A DNA stretch of 64,000 nucleotides. Origin: Tetrapyrgos nigripes (lineage: Eukaryota; Basidiomycota; Agaricomycetes; Agaricales; Campanellaceae). The DNA lies in the NCBI GenBank assembly GCA_013368315.1, contig JAACJM010000015.1, forward strand, positions 682,001 to 746,000, read 5' to 3'. Under the pieces are notes generated by a model. The model was not told where the DNA came from. It saw only the letters and a program-made list of their open reading frames with translations, and made no database searches. Both the position numbers and the translations under genes were made by a program. This document shows positions 34,839-45,879 of this stretch, piece by piece (positions within the stretch are counted from its first letter, which is position 1; every line of letters begins with the position of its first letter).

Positions 34839-35110
34839 GTAGCTGTCACTAGTACAACTTTACTTGCTGTAAATAAATCTACATGTACAACAAAGCAACG
34901 AATTTGAGGTCGAGTCGTTAAGTGGTCAACGGTACTTACAGGTACCAGTTACGTCTCAAAACTCTGCCCTGCAGGCAGTTGCAATTGCCATACCCCGCTA
35001 CCATTCAAAGAATAGTAATTAGATGTAAAATAACCTTCAATCAAAGAGTCTGAAAGTGTCACAACGTCTAGCCTGGGGACCAACCGCTCAGCTACGCGAA
35101 CCAGGCTATT
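34839..35110 (+). repeat. HET-family 3' flanking repeat (copy 3)
   Basis: Near-copy of 49950-50240 and 54853-55140 (for example GTACTTACAGGTACC and TAATTAGATGTAAAATAA). Its distal part (AACGTCTAGCCTGGGGACCA) matches 15187-15206 instead. Shows that a long 3' flank was duplicated with the HET genes. Confidence 0.75.
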
Positions 35111-35312
35111 CACAACCTTCTTCATCGTCGTCTGTCCGTCCATCGTCCAGGAAAAGTCCGAATTATAAACAGAGTCATCCATCTATGCAACAATCAAGCC
35201 AATCGTCTCGTCCAAATCACCACTGGCAAATCACGAGAAAGTCCATGCACAAGTCCCAGTCCGAAACCCAGTCGATCCTCATTCCTCTCATTCATGCCTT
35301 CCACCTCACTCC

Positions 35313-37142
35313 TCACTCCTCACTAACCCCCAACTCCGGAAAAACGCCCAACAAAACTCTATCCAATATCATCAACACCAAATGGACATTACACGCTTTA
35401 TTCGATAGGGGATCTATGGCTGCTTCGAGTGTTGCTGATGGGTCTGGGCCGAGGAGGAGGGGGAGGAGGTGGGCTGTGATAATGCGTAGATATGAGACAA
35501 AGACGAGAGTCAGTAAATGAACAAATTACAATACGGTAAAAAAAAATAAAGAGAAAACTCACCTATACCCCCCTTCGGCCTCCACTCCACCAACTTGGCT
35601 CTAATCTCTGCTTGTTCTTCAGGTGTTGGGTCTATAGGCGGAGGTGCGGGATATCCATTTGGGAATAGTGTCCGTTTGGCGTTTCGTACGATTTCAAAGA
35701 GAAGAGAGGGTGAGAGGGTGTTGTGTAGGAGGTATGGAAGTAGGCTGTAACAGAATAAAATGAAATTTAGAATTTAGAAATAGAAATGAGTGATTTGACG
35801 CATAATACTCACCGATCAACAAAAGGCCCAAACGCACAAACACCCATCTCAACCGTACTCAAAATCGTACTAGACGCATACCGTTCATTCGTTGAGAATA
35901 TCTCAGCTAGCATGAGTAAAGCCGGCTGAGCATGGTCTTTTTGAAGTTGGTCATTTGCTGCTTCTTCTGGTAAACCCGTAGTACGAGTCGAATTCGGTTG
36001 AGTACGAGTGTTATTGGCAGACGAGAAAGAGTGTGATAAAGGTGATTTGGGGAGGGATGAGGATGTGGAGGATATAGAGGGTGTTGGAGAAGCTAATATG
36101 GAGACAGCAATGGGAGTGGAGGCGGAGAGTGGGTCTGAGGATGGAGATACGGGTGGTGTGGGTATCGGTATGGGTACGGGTATGGGTTTCGTGTGCATCT
36201 GAGGTGTAGACGTCGATATCGGTGTCGAGTTGCAAGAAGATTTGGGTGAAGGAGAATGGGAATGTGACTGGTTGACGAGTTTAATAGTCGTCATAGTTTG
36301 CTTGTAGGCATTTATGAGAGCCAGACATACGCCTGAGATGGCTTGGACAGCCGAAAGGATGAATACTATGATAGTATGGAATGAGAACTGGAGTGATGTA
36401 GATGTAGGCGGCAGTGTCCTCGGTTCGGGTGTCTATGACCGGAAATATCAGAGATCAAACGGACATCATCAGCTATAAAAACCAGAAACACAGTGCATAC
36501 CTTCATAACCACCTTATTACTACTACTACCCCCCAACTGGTCCAAAATCATCTTCTGTATGAACCAAGGCTGAGTAATCTTTGGTATTACATCGTTCAGA
36601 AGGATCTTTAGCAGTATTTCACGGACGATAACCCTTTCGGTTTCGGGTGCGTAATCTTCAGTGGGTAGACAGACTTTGAGAATCAAGTCTACTATCTGAC
36701 GGATGTATTCAGGGTCTATGACACCTTCTGCAGATATAGCCATGTGTGGTTGAAGTTGATGGAATAGCTGAGGAAGAGAGAGAGCGCCTCCGCTAGCGTA
36801 TGAAGTGGATACTTTGGAAGCAGCATTTCGGTAATCGCGGTAGTGGACCGTGACGATAGTGGGTATGTCCCGGAAGACAAGAGGGGGGAGGTCGGCGTTG
36901 ACGAGTCTTTCTTCAAGGGCACGAAAGACATGGGTAAGTATTCGGGTTATTTCTGGAAGAAATTGCTTGTCATAACGGGTGATTTTAACCCACCAGGGGT
37001 TGACAAAGGCACGAAGAGCGAGAGCTATAAAGTCGTAGAGTTCATTAGTGAGTTCGTCTGGGACTTGAGTGTTGAGAAGAGGAGGAAGAGAGGATTGAGA
37101 GGGAAACAAGAGACGAATGGAGAGAGGCGCATGGCGGCTCAT
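35313..37142 (-). CDS. PXA-domain protein (sorting-nexin-associated type)
   Basis: Exons 37142-36501, 36432-35813, 35744-35563 and 35473-35313 splice to 534 residues. The N-terminal 210 residues match the PXA (PX-associated) domain: ELTNELYDFIALALRAFVNPWW, LTHVFRALEERL, DIPTIVTVHYRDYRNA, then the C-terminal ILLKILLNDVIPKITQPWFI block. A hydrophobic segment (FILSAVQAISGVCLALI) follows. Then comes a Ser/Pro-rich low-complexity linker and a C-terminal helical domain ending PELGVSEE. No PX or RGS domain is encoded here, so it is a PXA-only protein, probably at endosomal or ER membranes. Only 14 bp separate its ATG from that of the divergent gene at 37157. Fragments of its first exon recur at 42227-42259 and 44320-44505. 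Confidence 0.8.
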
Positions 37143-37156
37143 TTCCAAGCGGCTTT
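37143..37156. promoter_or_regulatory. 14-bp divergent intergenic space
   Basis: The start codons of the PXA gene (37142, minus) and the small membrane protein (37157, plus) are only 14 bp apart. The promoters must therefore lie within the opposing coding regions or leaders. Confidence 0.4.
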
Positions 37157-37941
37157 ATGAACACAACCACCACCATACTCATCATTTGTCTTGCAGTGGT
37201 CGGTCTTCTTCTACTCGCTCTTTTCTACTACTTTGCTTTCGGAAAAAGGTCAAGAAAGTCGGCACCGTTACCACCCAAACAACCCCTTGCTCATCATCGC
37301 GAGGCACAACTAGCTCGGCTTACTCCTCTCCTAAAAGGCACTTCTATACCAAGCTCGGTTTCTCTTGCTTTCTAGCGAAACTTGGCTACGACCCTCTTCA
37401 TCGTCGTCTACCCATTCCCATTCTACCTATCATTCACGTTCACGCAAGCTTTCACCATCGCCGTCTTCGTCCTCAATTCGGACTACGAGTACTCGGAGTG
37501 GACTTCCTCATAATGCGCATAATCGAGTGCAGATTGTGCTGCCTGCACCACTAGCATTGCAGCCGCCCTCGTCTTATCCATCCCGTTTGAGTGTGGCAGA
37601 TGTGTGGGTACCTGGACTGGAACGGTCCCGGTCACTTTCTCCTGCGAATGTACCTGGGCATAGTAAGTCCTTTAAGTTTCTGACCTCTAATTCATAGTAC
37701 TCATAGGTGTATAGACACTTCCCAAATGCATCGAAGCAGCTCTCTACCGTCTGCGCGATCACATTCATCTTCTACATCACCTTCACCTTCACCCTCCTTT
37801 TCCTCACGAACATCCGTCCACACTACCGATCCATTCTTCCAATTTTCTAGCCCTCCTCCACCCGTACCACGCATCCCTTCGATATACATGCACCCGCCGT
37901 CGCATTCAGCTTCACATTCATTGAAAGGGCCCCTGAGTTAA
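37157..37941 (+). CDS. Small single-pass membrane protein with Ser-rich tail
   Basis: Exons 37157-37248, 37376-37662 and 37715-37941 (606 nt) give 201 residues. A single N-terminal transmembrane helix (TILIICLAVVGLLLLALFYY) is followed by a long Ser/Pro/His-rich soluble tail (SSSSSTHSHSTYHSRSRK ... SPPPPVPRIPSIYM). No domain is recognised. Splicing is inferred from frame continuity and GT-AG ends. The first intron choice (donor after GGA AAA AG) is the one that links the anchor to the long Ser-rich frame. Function unknown. Confidence 0.6.
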
Positions 37942-38300
37942 CAAGAGCACTGGACAGGACTTGCGCCATTTCAGTATACCATACATTTCACAAACCAATA
38001 GACAGAGACTCAGACTCTTTCTTGTCACGTATTTTCCTATTTCCTACTATTTGAAGTAAAGTAGACGTACGCAGTCCATACCTAAAAAAAGTTGACAACG
38101 CACTATTATCCCTGTGCTGCTCTCGCGCGACCTGGACACCTCGCAACCGCGTAAATCGTCGCGTTTCATTGGACCGGCAAGTCCGGTCCGGGCCGTGAAA
38201 TTTTTAACGCGCCTAAAACTTTCGGCTTTCAACTTGCAGTTCGGACTTGAGTCGGACTCCAAGGTCTACTCAACATCTACGTTGAGCTCAACTCGCGCCG
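37942..38300. other. Intergenic region / aconitase promoter
   Basis: No gene. An open frame upstream of 38301 lacks known motifs; this should be the aconitase promoter and leader. Confidence 0.4.
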
Positions 38301-41300
38301 ATGCTGGTCCGGCGAACTCCAGCGTGCACATTGCGCGCATCTATCCAATCCCACTCGCACTACTCTCAGTCCCGGTCAAAGTCTGGCTCTCGTTCTCTCG
38401 CAACTCATGCTCCCTCTTCTTCTGGTACCCCACTAAAAGAAAAAAACTGCGCTTCCATAACACCTCCCTACCAAACTCTCATTCAAAACCTCGAGCATGT
38501 TAGAAGCGTTTTGAAGAGACCTCTGACGTTGGCGGAGAAGATACTTTATAGTCATTTGGTTGACCCTATTAACGGTCTCGGATCTGGGGATGTAGGGAGG
38601 ATACGAGGAGAAGCATATTTACAATTACGCCCGGAGAGAGTTGCGATGCAAGATGCTTCGGCGCAGTGAGTACCTATGTGTTCAGGTACACGATACGTTG
38701 ACTAACTGATTCCATTTGGTTTATCTGCTTAGGATGGCTCTGTAAGTCACTTTCGTCCTGTTGCTGCTGAAATAGTATCGCAAAGCTCACGAAGAACTCA
38801 CCAAATCTAATTCATGGGTTCTTACTTTGTCCTTGCCTGCTTGATTGGTGTTAAAGACTCCAATTTATGAGTGCCGGACTTGCACGATGTGCAGTACCCA
38901 CTAGTATCCATTGTGACCATCTTATCCAGGCTTCGCAGGGTGCTGATGCGGACTTGGAGGTGAGTAGTCATATCGTGACCTTATTCTCATTCTTATTCTC
39001 ATATTATTTCATGTATAGAAATCAATCCAATCCAACAAAGAAGTATTCGACTTTCTTGAAAGCGCCGCTAGAAAATATGGGATCGAATTCTGGAAACCAG
39101 GTTCGGGGATTATACATCAGATTGTGTTGGAGAATTATGCGGCGCCTGGGATGCTTATGTGCGTTATAATCTTGGTTTCTTTTATCGTTTTGGTTTTCCT
39201 CTCGAGTTGGATGCGATTGGGGGGTTTGGGGTTCACTTTCTCCTTGCTTATATCCGGATACTCATACTCATTCTATCTTGGTATAGGCTTGGAACGGGTA
39301 CGTTTTTCAGAAGCAACAACAGCATTCCCTTTTCTTCCTCTTCTATGGCCCTCAGAACTGACATGCATCCCGTCTGTTTTTCGTTCGTTCTTTCTTCCTT
39401 CTTAGATTCCCATACACCGAACGCCGGAGGCCTAGGCATGCTCGCTATCGGAGTAGGAGGTGCAGATGCCGTAGATGCGATGACGGGGACACCCTGGGAG
39501 CTTAAGGCGCCTCAGATTGTTGGTGAGTGATTATTTTTCCTTTCTTTTTCCTTTCTTTCTGTGTCTTTGTGACTGGGACCTATGTCTATGATTCTGCCAA
39601 TTGCTCACGCTGTGCTATAACTAGGTATCCACCTCACGGGTCAACTCTCCGGATGGGCAACGACGAAAGATTTGATTTTACATTTGGCTGGGAAGCTTAC
39701 TGTCAGGGTGAGTGAGTCTGGAAGCTCAGAGTTTAGTATTACGGTCCTATGGCCTATGGTGACTGAACACACTTTTTCTTGGGTTGTGTTTTGCAGGGCG
39801 GAACTGGACGCATCCTCGAATACTTTGGACCCGGTGTAGAAAATCAATCATGTACAGGCCTCGCAACCATCGCTAACATGGGCGCCGAAGTCGGTGCTAC
39901 AACGTCTACATTCCCTTACTCGAAGAACATGCAATCGTATTTACACGCAACGGGAAGAGGCCCTGTGGCTCGTGCTGCAGATGAAGCTGCTAGAAAGGGA
40001 TTTTTGAGTGCGGATGAGGGAGCAGAGTATGATGAGGTTGTTGAGATTGTGAGTTGAACTTCAATACAAAATTTATTTTTTTTGTTGTCTTTTTTCGCCA
40101 TGACCAATACGCTAATCATCATTATTATGAAAACAGAACCTCTCCGACCTCGAACCCACCATCAACGGTCCATTCACGCCTGATCTCGCTACGCCGCTTT
40201 CCAAGTTTGGTGCTTTCGTCAAGGAACAAGGATGGAAGGATGAGTTATCTGCTGGGTTGATTGGGTCTTGTACGAATAGTTCTTATGAGGATATGGTATG
40301 TGTGTACACTCTTTATTTGTTGGGGTTTTTGGGATTCGTTACTGAGTGTGTGTCATCTTTAGACAAGAGTCGCAGATCTTGCTCGACAAGCTAAAGCTGC
40401 TGGGTTGACTACCAAGGTCTGTTTTTTTCCCTACTTTGTCATTAGCCAGGGTTTCGTTTCGAATACGCGTTGACATGGTTGGTTGGTTGACGAATCCAGG
40501 TCCCATTCCTCTGCACACCTGGTTCAGAACAAATTAGGGCTACGATAGAACGGGATAATATCACTTCTACACTCGAAGATGTCGGCGCTGTGGTTCTCGC
40601 AAATGCTTGTGGTCCTTGTATCGGTCAGTGGAAACGAGATGAAAAGCAAGGCGAAGAGAACGGTATGTCTGACATTTATCCTGGTTTTCTTTCTCATTCT
40701 AACGAGTCTACCCCATTCTCATCCCACCAGCCATTCTCACCTCTTTCAACCGAAACTTCAAATCTCGTAACGACGGTAACAAACTAACCATGAACTTCCT
40801 TGCTTCCCCAACCATCGTCACCGCCCTATCCTTCTCTGGTAAACTCTCCTTCAATCCCATGACCGATTCTATACCTCTTCCCTCTAAACCCGGAGAAACT
40901 TCTCAATCATTCAAATTTTCCCCGCCAAAAGGACAAGATTTACCTTCTAGTGGATTCATTCCTGGCGAAACGAGTTATTACCCCGAGCCGATCCCTGAAC
41001 CACAACCGGAGACGGAGGTAATTATTAGGAAGGATTCGCAAAGGTTGGAGGTGCTGGAGCCTTTTGAGAGTTGGTTTGATAATGGTGATGGGAAGCGGAA
41101 TGCGAAGAACGAGAGAGGGTTGGAGTTGCCGCCGTTAAAGGTGTTGATGAGGGTTAGAGGAAAGTGTACGACGGATCATATTTCTGCTGCGGTGAGTGTT
41201 GGTTTTGTGGTTTGTGCTGGAGTAGTTCAGACTCCTGACAATCTGTCTGTGTAGGGTCCCTGGTTGAAATATAAAGGCCATCTTACAATATTTCTGAAAA

Positions 41301-41990
41301 TCTGCGTGCGTAGTCCTTCCTCAAAAAGCACTTGTTACTTGTTCTGAATTCCTTCTTTTTTTGTCCAGTCATCACCGCTTTAAACGACGAGGGAGGCGAG
41401 ATGAACGTTGCTTTCGATCACGATGCACAGGATGGACAGTCTACAACCGATACGATACCCAACGTTGCAAAACGTTTCAAGGCGAGAAATCAGCCATGGG
41501 CTCTTGTCGTGGATGATAACTATGGTGAAGGAAGCGCTAGAGAACATGCTGCTCTCCAACCACGGTTCTATGGTACGCAATATCTGCTTCTCTTGCTGCT
41601 TCTCCCTTCCTGACATATTGTCAGGCTGTTCTATGATCCTGGCTCGGTCCTTCGCTCGTATTCACGAGACTAACCTCAAGGTACTTTACTTGGCCTCGTC
41701 GCATGCTCTGTTCTTTACTAATTGATCTCTCCTACCAGAAACAAGGCGTCCTTCCCCTATGGTTCGTCGACAAAGCAGACTACTCTCGGATAGCCTCTGG
41801 TGACGTTTTGGAAACCATTGGCTTGGCCGACCTCCTTCAAGGCAACCCCAATGCTCAGATCTCCATTAAAGTGACGACTCGTGCTGGTGAGGTGTTTGAG
41901 ATCCCTACTCGACATACCATGTCTGCGGATCAGCTCAAATGGCTTCGTGCGGGTTCGGCGTTGAATTATATACGATCGCAGATGAAGTAG
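38301..41990 (+). CDS. Mitochondrial aconitate hydratase, ACO2-type (possible frameshift)
   Basis: Isomerises citrate/isocitrate, or dehydrates homocitrate in lysine synthesis if truly ACO2-like; mitochondrial matrix. The Arg/Ser-rich N-terminus is a plausible targeting peptide. Motifs include [38 protein letters not shown], iron-sulphur ligands in [10 protein letters not shown] and [29 protein letters not shown], and [18 protein letters not shown] with the catalytic Ser. The SAREHAALQ variant is why I favour the ACO2 group. Exons 38733-38741 (9 nt) and 39287-39297 (11 nt) are micro-exons. After GHLT the expected N-I-S-E-N-L is out of frame by one missing A (41284-41290). Using a GTAGTC donor 4 nt downstream of the obvious GTGCGT restores the frame with altered residues. 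Confidence 0.9.
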
Positions 41991-42060
41991 GGATATAGGA
42001 TACATACACAAAACAAAAAGTACTACTATATACGTAGTAGGATATATATCTACAACAGAT

Positions 42061-42219
42061 GTAAGATATGCTATGTAGAGTCTGGATTATTAGTTTGTTA
42101 GCTTTGCTGTCGATCACCTATACTACTAGTGCTAGTGTTAGTGAACTTTTGACCAAGAGCTGAGCGCTGAGAGCTCGCTGGGATCAAAATCCTCGTGGGG
42201 TCTGCTTTTCAAAACATCT
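42061..42219 (-). pseudogene. MSH1 3'-end relic
   Basis: Minus strand matches the last codons and 3' flank of MSH1 at 55179-55300 ([16 protein letters not shown], near 42140-42210) with small indels. It ends abruptly at 42219, where PXA-gene sequence begins. Third and shortest copy of this gene end in the window. Confidence 0.8.
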
Positions 42220-42226
42220 GGTAAAG

Positions 42227-42259
42227 GACAGTGATGATGGTGGATATGTCCCGGAAGAT
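42227..42259 (-). pseudogene. PXA-gene fragment, piece 1
   Basis: Matches about 36850-36882 of the PXA gene (GTATGTCCCGGAAGA word); continued, in gene order, by the piece at 44320-44505. Confidence 0.55.
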
Positions 42260-42307
42260 GCATGTGCGTAATATTTCAAAGGAATGAAGAACCTGTGTCT
42301 ACATCTG

Positions 42308-42473
42308 GTATAGAAGTGTATAGAAGGATTGACGAGCGCATACAGCACTGCATGATATTCTCTATACATTGGTATAGAGGCAATGCATGCCCCCCTTTTT
42401 CTATACAGGGTCAAGTCGTATAGAAAGTATAGTTCCATGACTTCTATACGCTTCTATACACCTCTATAAACGT
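42308..42473. repeat. Cluster of TATAGA/TCTATA words in both orientations
   Basis: Ten or so copies of GTATAG(A) or (T)CTATAC in 165 bp, for example GTATAGAAGTGTATAGAAGG at 42308 and CTTCTATACGCTTCTATACA near 42441. These are complementary and could fold into a long hairpin. Confidence 0.6.
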
Positions 42474-43226
42474 GCAAGTCTGCTGATGTAGGCTCACTTA
42501 CACAGGAAAGAGCAAGGTCCGAGGTTCCGTTTCAAAAGGGATTAGGCGAAGTTTCAACTGCCCTATCTTACTGCTTTGAGGAGAGAGAACAGCACAACTA
42601 CTTTTACGCAGTCTTTCTCGACGATTACTGAAGTTCCTGTGAAATTACCCGGCCAAAAGTACCACTGCGACTAGAGCAGTATTCGGATCCACACAAGCCA
42701 CCTTCAGGTTCATCCATAGTTCCGGACCCCTCTGAACAGCAAGTCCATTAGTGTATGCTATACCGGGTGAGGATCAACTTTGCCTTGTTCTTCCTCCGGT
42801 AAATTGCGGTAAACTGTATTTGTGGGCGACGGGGCGTACGATTGTGTAGTGTCCTCCTGGCATTTAGCTGAAGGTTCATGCCCATATATCGAGAAACCAA
42901 TTGATGAATGCTGTGGGCTCATAACAACTGCTTTGACGTTTCTTAACCAGAAGTCCTTAAAAACCTGTTGGCAATCAGGAAGGATTCAACATTCGTCTTC
43001 CCTACCGGACTGCATATCCAGTACTAGTACGTCTTACTGACTAGCTTGACCTCCTGGAGCCATTTACTTACTGCGAACCGTCAAGGCTAGATTCATTGCA
43101 CAATATTCATCTGTCCATTTGCTCCTCAGGTTGGACCACCAGTCATCATCTATCGGTGCCGTTATAATCATCTTGCTCCCATGGAACGACATTGGTCTGA
43201 CTATTCACTTACTGTCCAGGAACATC

Positions 43227-43445
43227 ATGTGTCAGTATACTGCTCAGTACTATCTCTGTGGTGTACAACTTCGACCCAGGCTCGCCAGTGGTGCTTGTCC
43301 GTACGCTCGTACCGTTGGTCCGCCGGTTCAAAAACGTCGACTTATCTGTTCTCGAGATCAAGTTAATCTCGTGCCCCTTCAGCAATGGTGCTCGCCCACA
43401 TGCTCTATGATACAAGGTCTACCCGGACATCCTACCCATGAATGA
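43227..43445 (+). CDS. Small Cys-containing protein, tentative
   Basis: 72 codons from ATG at 43227 to TGA at 43443-43445, starting MCQYTAQYYLCG with further Cys at CPYAR, ICSRD and CSPTCS. Short fungal proteins that begin MC-x-Y/W ... Y-x-C-G with C-P motifs are common and uncharacterised. Its location inside a patchwork region and lack of any supporting context keep confidence low. Confidence 0.3.
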   Translation: MCQYTAQYYLCGVQLRPRLASGACPYARTVGPPVQKRRLICSRDQVNLVPLQQWCSPTCSMIQGLPGHPTHE

Positions 43446-44319
43446 TTGGACAACGACAACGACATCTGACGGACTTTGCATACCCTTACAGTATAGTTTG
43501 GACTTGGTTTGGACAGTTTTGCTTTAATGTTAGACATTTGTATTTTTTTCTTTGAGAGTGAGAGATCGAAGGATGGACGATTACCAGGACAATATTGTAT
43601 TACTTACACCTTCGTTTCACTTCCAGATAAGATTAGATGCATGGACTTTTGCGGCATGGACATAGAACTACGATTGTTCACCTTGTTCCCTTTTTGTAAA
43701 CCCTCCAGCTTTGACATATGCTTAGGCACACGAGCATTATGCCAAATGCTCCCGCATATCTATCAGTGCCACCTACTCTTCAGGGATCAGCGCTTACTGA
43801 GATAAAATGCATGTTTGCAGCTTCTATTCTTCACGATTAGTCTTTACGGTGCTATAGACGACGCGGTCCGCTAACCAGGCTACTATTGCGCGAGCCGACC
43901 GAGAGGCCGACGCAATTCGAGAGAGGGTGAAAACACGATAAATTCCAATGGAGATCTGCAATACGAAAATCGTCAATTCTCTGATGTGGCTACTTTTTTA
44001 TAGTAGGAAAAATGAACTTACCCAGATAGCGGTAACTTGTAGAATGCATGTTGAAGATTCATGCCATTTGGGACAGCGTCTACAGTTTACTGTCAGTGAA
44101 ACCACCCGAGCCACTATAGGGCCAAGTTTTGTCTGTCTATGTTGAAATGCAATGCTGTCACCATGATGGGGATAAACGTTAACCGTTTACCTCTTCAGTC
44201 CTGAACGCGCGAGGACCGAATTGACACACAGCCAGGGAGCACTGAGTGGATCATCGTATTGCCCACTAGTCAACCAGAAGTCTTCTCCGACCCCTTCTGG
44301 CAGCGGACTCATCGGAATA

Positions 44320-44505
44320 CAGAGAAGGCGGAGGTCAGGGGTGAGGAGTCTTTCTTCGAGGACACAAAAGACATGGGTAAGTATTCGAAGTATTTCTGGG
44401 AGAGATTGCTTGTCATAACGGGTGATTTTAGCCCACCAGGGGTTGACAACGAAAAGCGAGAGCTATAAAGTCGTATAGTTCATTGGTGAGTTCGTCTGGG
44501 ACTAT
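44320..44505 (-). pseudogene. PXA-gene fragment, piece 2
   Basis: Minus strand matches about 36884-37068 of the PXA gene's first exon (for example GACATGGGTAAGTATTCG and AACGGGTGATTTTA-CCC words on the plus strand). Several substitutions and a small deletion are present. It joins at about 44505 to sequence resembling the HET upstream region (TTAATGCATATTC, compare 47270-47285). Confidence 0.75.
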
Positions 44506-44588
44506 TGTGTCTTAATGCATATTCAAGACCCAAAGAGAGTATACTAGTGAGGACTGCAGGGAACTGGACCTTGTACCCAATCTCCCTA

Positions 44589-45879
44589 TCACTGCCCCCC
44601 TCCACTACCCTCTACGACGCTCGTCGCTGTTGAGACATGAACGACGAGCGGACGCAGTCGCACACTACCAATAGTGTCCGAGGACTGGTTGGACTGGCTG
44701 ACAGTCGTAGGTTTCGTCGAGCTGATGAGATGTATTCTGATTCGAATGGCGATAACATTGAAGGTTATTCCCTGGTACAGCGAGAAATCGTTCTTATTCT
44801 AAGAATAAGTTCTGCGCTTAGAAGGGACTGAAAACTCACGACGATAGGCACAGCAGACTGGAGTAGAATCTCCTGAGCATTGTCCTTTATCGCGTACAGA
44901 ATCAGAAGGACGATTTGCGTAACCAACTGAAGCGCTGCAGACTCAAGGAATACCCGTAGTATTGACATTAGAAAACTACCATTCTCCACGTTGTATCGTG
45001 ACCAATACTGGTGTGTCGACCAAATCTTAAAGGCCATCATGCTTGTGGTAATGATGTTGATGCAGACGTTGATAATGAAGAATGAGGTGATCCATTTCTG
45101 TAGACCATGGTCGAAAATCACGGTTGCTGTGTCAGCTCTGATGTACAGGAAGAGGATGGAGATTTCAGCAACTAATTGTCGTTTTAGCTGCAGCTAACGA
45201 AGAATAACGAGCGAGCTCCTACACACCAATATTGCCAACAAGGAGGATGAGAGGTGGAACGATGACTTTCCAGTCACGCTGATATAGCATGAACGTTCTG
45301 TAAATCTTTGCCTACAATCAGCACTTACCCCTGGAATGCAAATGGGTAACACTCACTGCAACAGCACTACCCAGATTTTCTTGCGAAGGATATAGAGTGT
45401 CTACTACAATCCTACTCCAATCATCCAGACGATTGAGATAGGACACCACTCCTCCTTGCGCAACGTTGTGATCAACGAATCCACTCAGCATCCGGTACCA
45501 GTTCGTGGCTAGGTGGACAGTGGCGATCACAAACATGAGCGTCGATATTGTTGTCATAGTCTGCAGTGAAAGCAAACGACGGTGTTTGATAGCTCGGAGT
45601 TGACAAGAATGGACGGACTTACATGTCCATGGCGGTCACCAGACCTGAAGTTGTTGTACGAAGTGAACTGAAGGATCAAGGTCGCTCCGAATATACAGAA
45701 GAAGAGTCCTGGATGAGTCAAGTTGAGTTTCAGAATCATTTCCGCTCTCTGAGAGGATCTACCATAGACGAGAGTCTGTAAAAATGAAGGAGCATCAATT
45801 ACTTTGCTTTACAATCTCTGGTGTCATCGCTCACCTCGAACCCTGCAGCCAACAGAAAGCTTCGCTCCAAAGATATCAT
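44589..45879 (-). CDS. Polytopic membrane protein, basidiomycete seven-helix type
   Basis: Unknown function; resembles the large family of uncharacterised serpentine membrane proteins in agaricomycetes. Spliced order on the minus strand is MISLERSFLLAAGFE, TLVYGRSSQRAEMILKLNL, GLFFCIFGATLILQFTSY, TMTTISTLMFVIATVHLATNW, then IYRTFMLYQRDWKVIVPPLI and LLVGNIG. Next come FDHGLQKWITSFFIINVCIN, SILRVFLESAALQLVTQIVL, VPIV|GITFNVIAIRIRIHL and a Ser/Thr-rich tail with TGA at 44589-44591. The Y-Q-R-D-W-K-V-I-V-P-P and PIVGITFNVIxIRI elements are typical. The start is uncertain: ATG at 45879 is used because an upstream exon joins in frame; an ATG at 45739 is the alternative. Several introns interrupt it. 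Confidence 0.65.

Larger units (their letters stand above)
42260..44319. other. About 2.06-kb segment inserted in the PXA fragment
   Basis: Occupies the gap between two pieces of the PXA gene that are adjacent in the parent. It begins with a TATAGA/TCTATA-rich cluster, has a small Cys-containing frame (43227-43445) and otherwise no recognised gene. No inverted ends or target duplication were found, so its nature is open. Confidence 0.35.
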
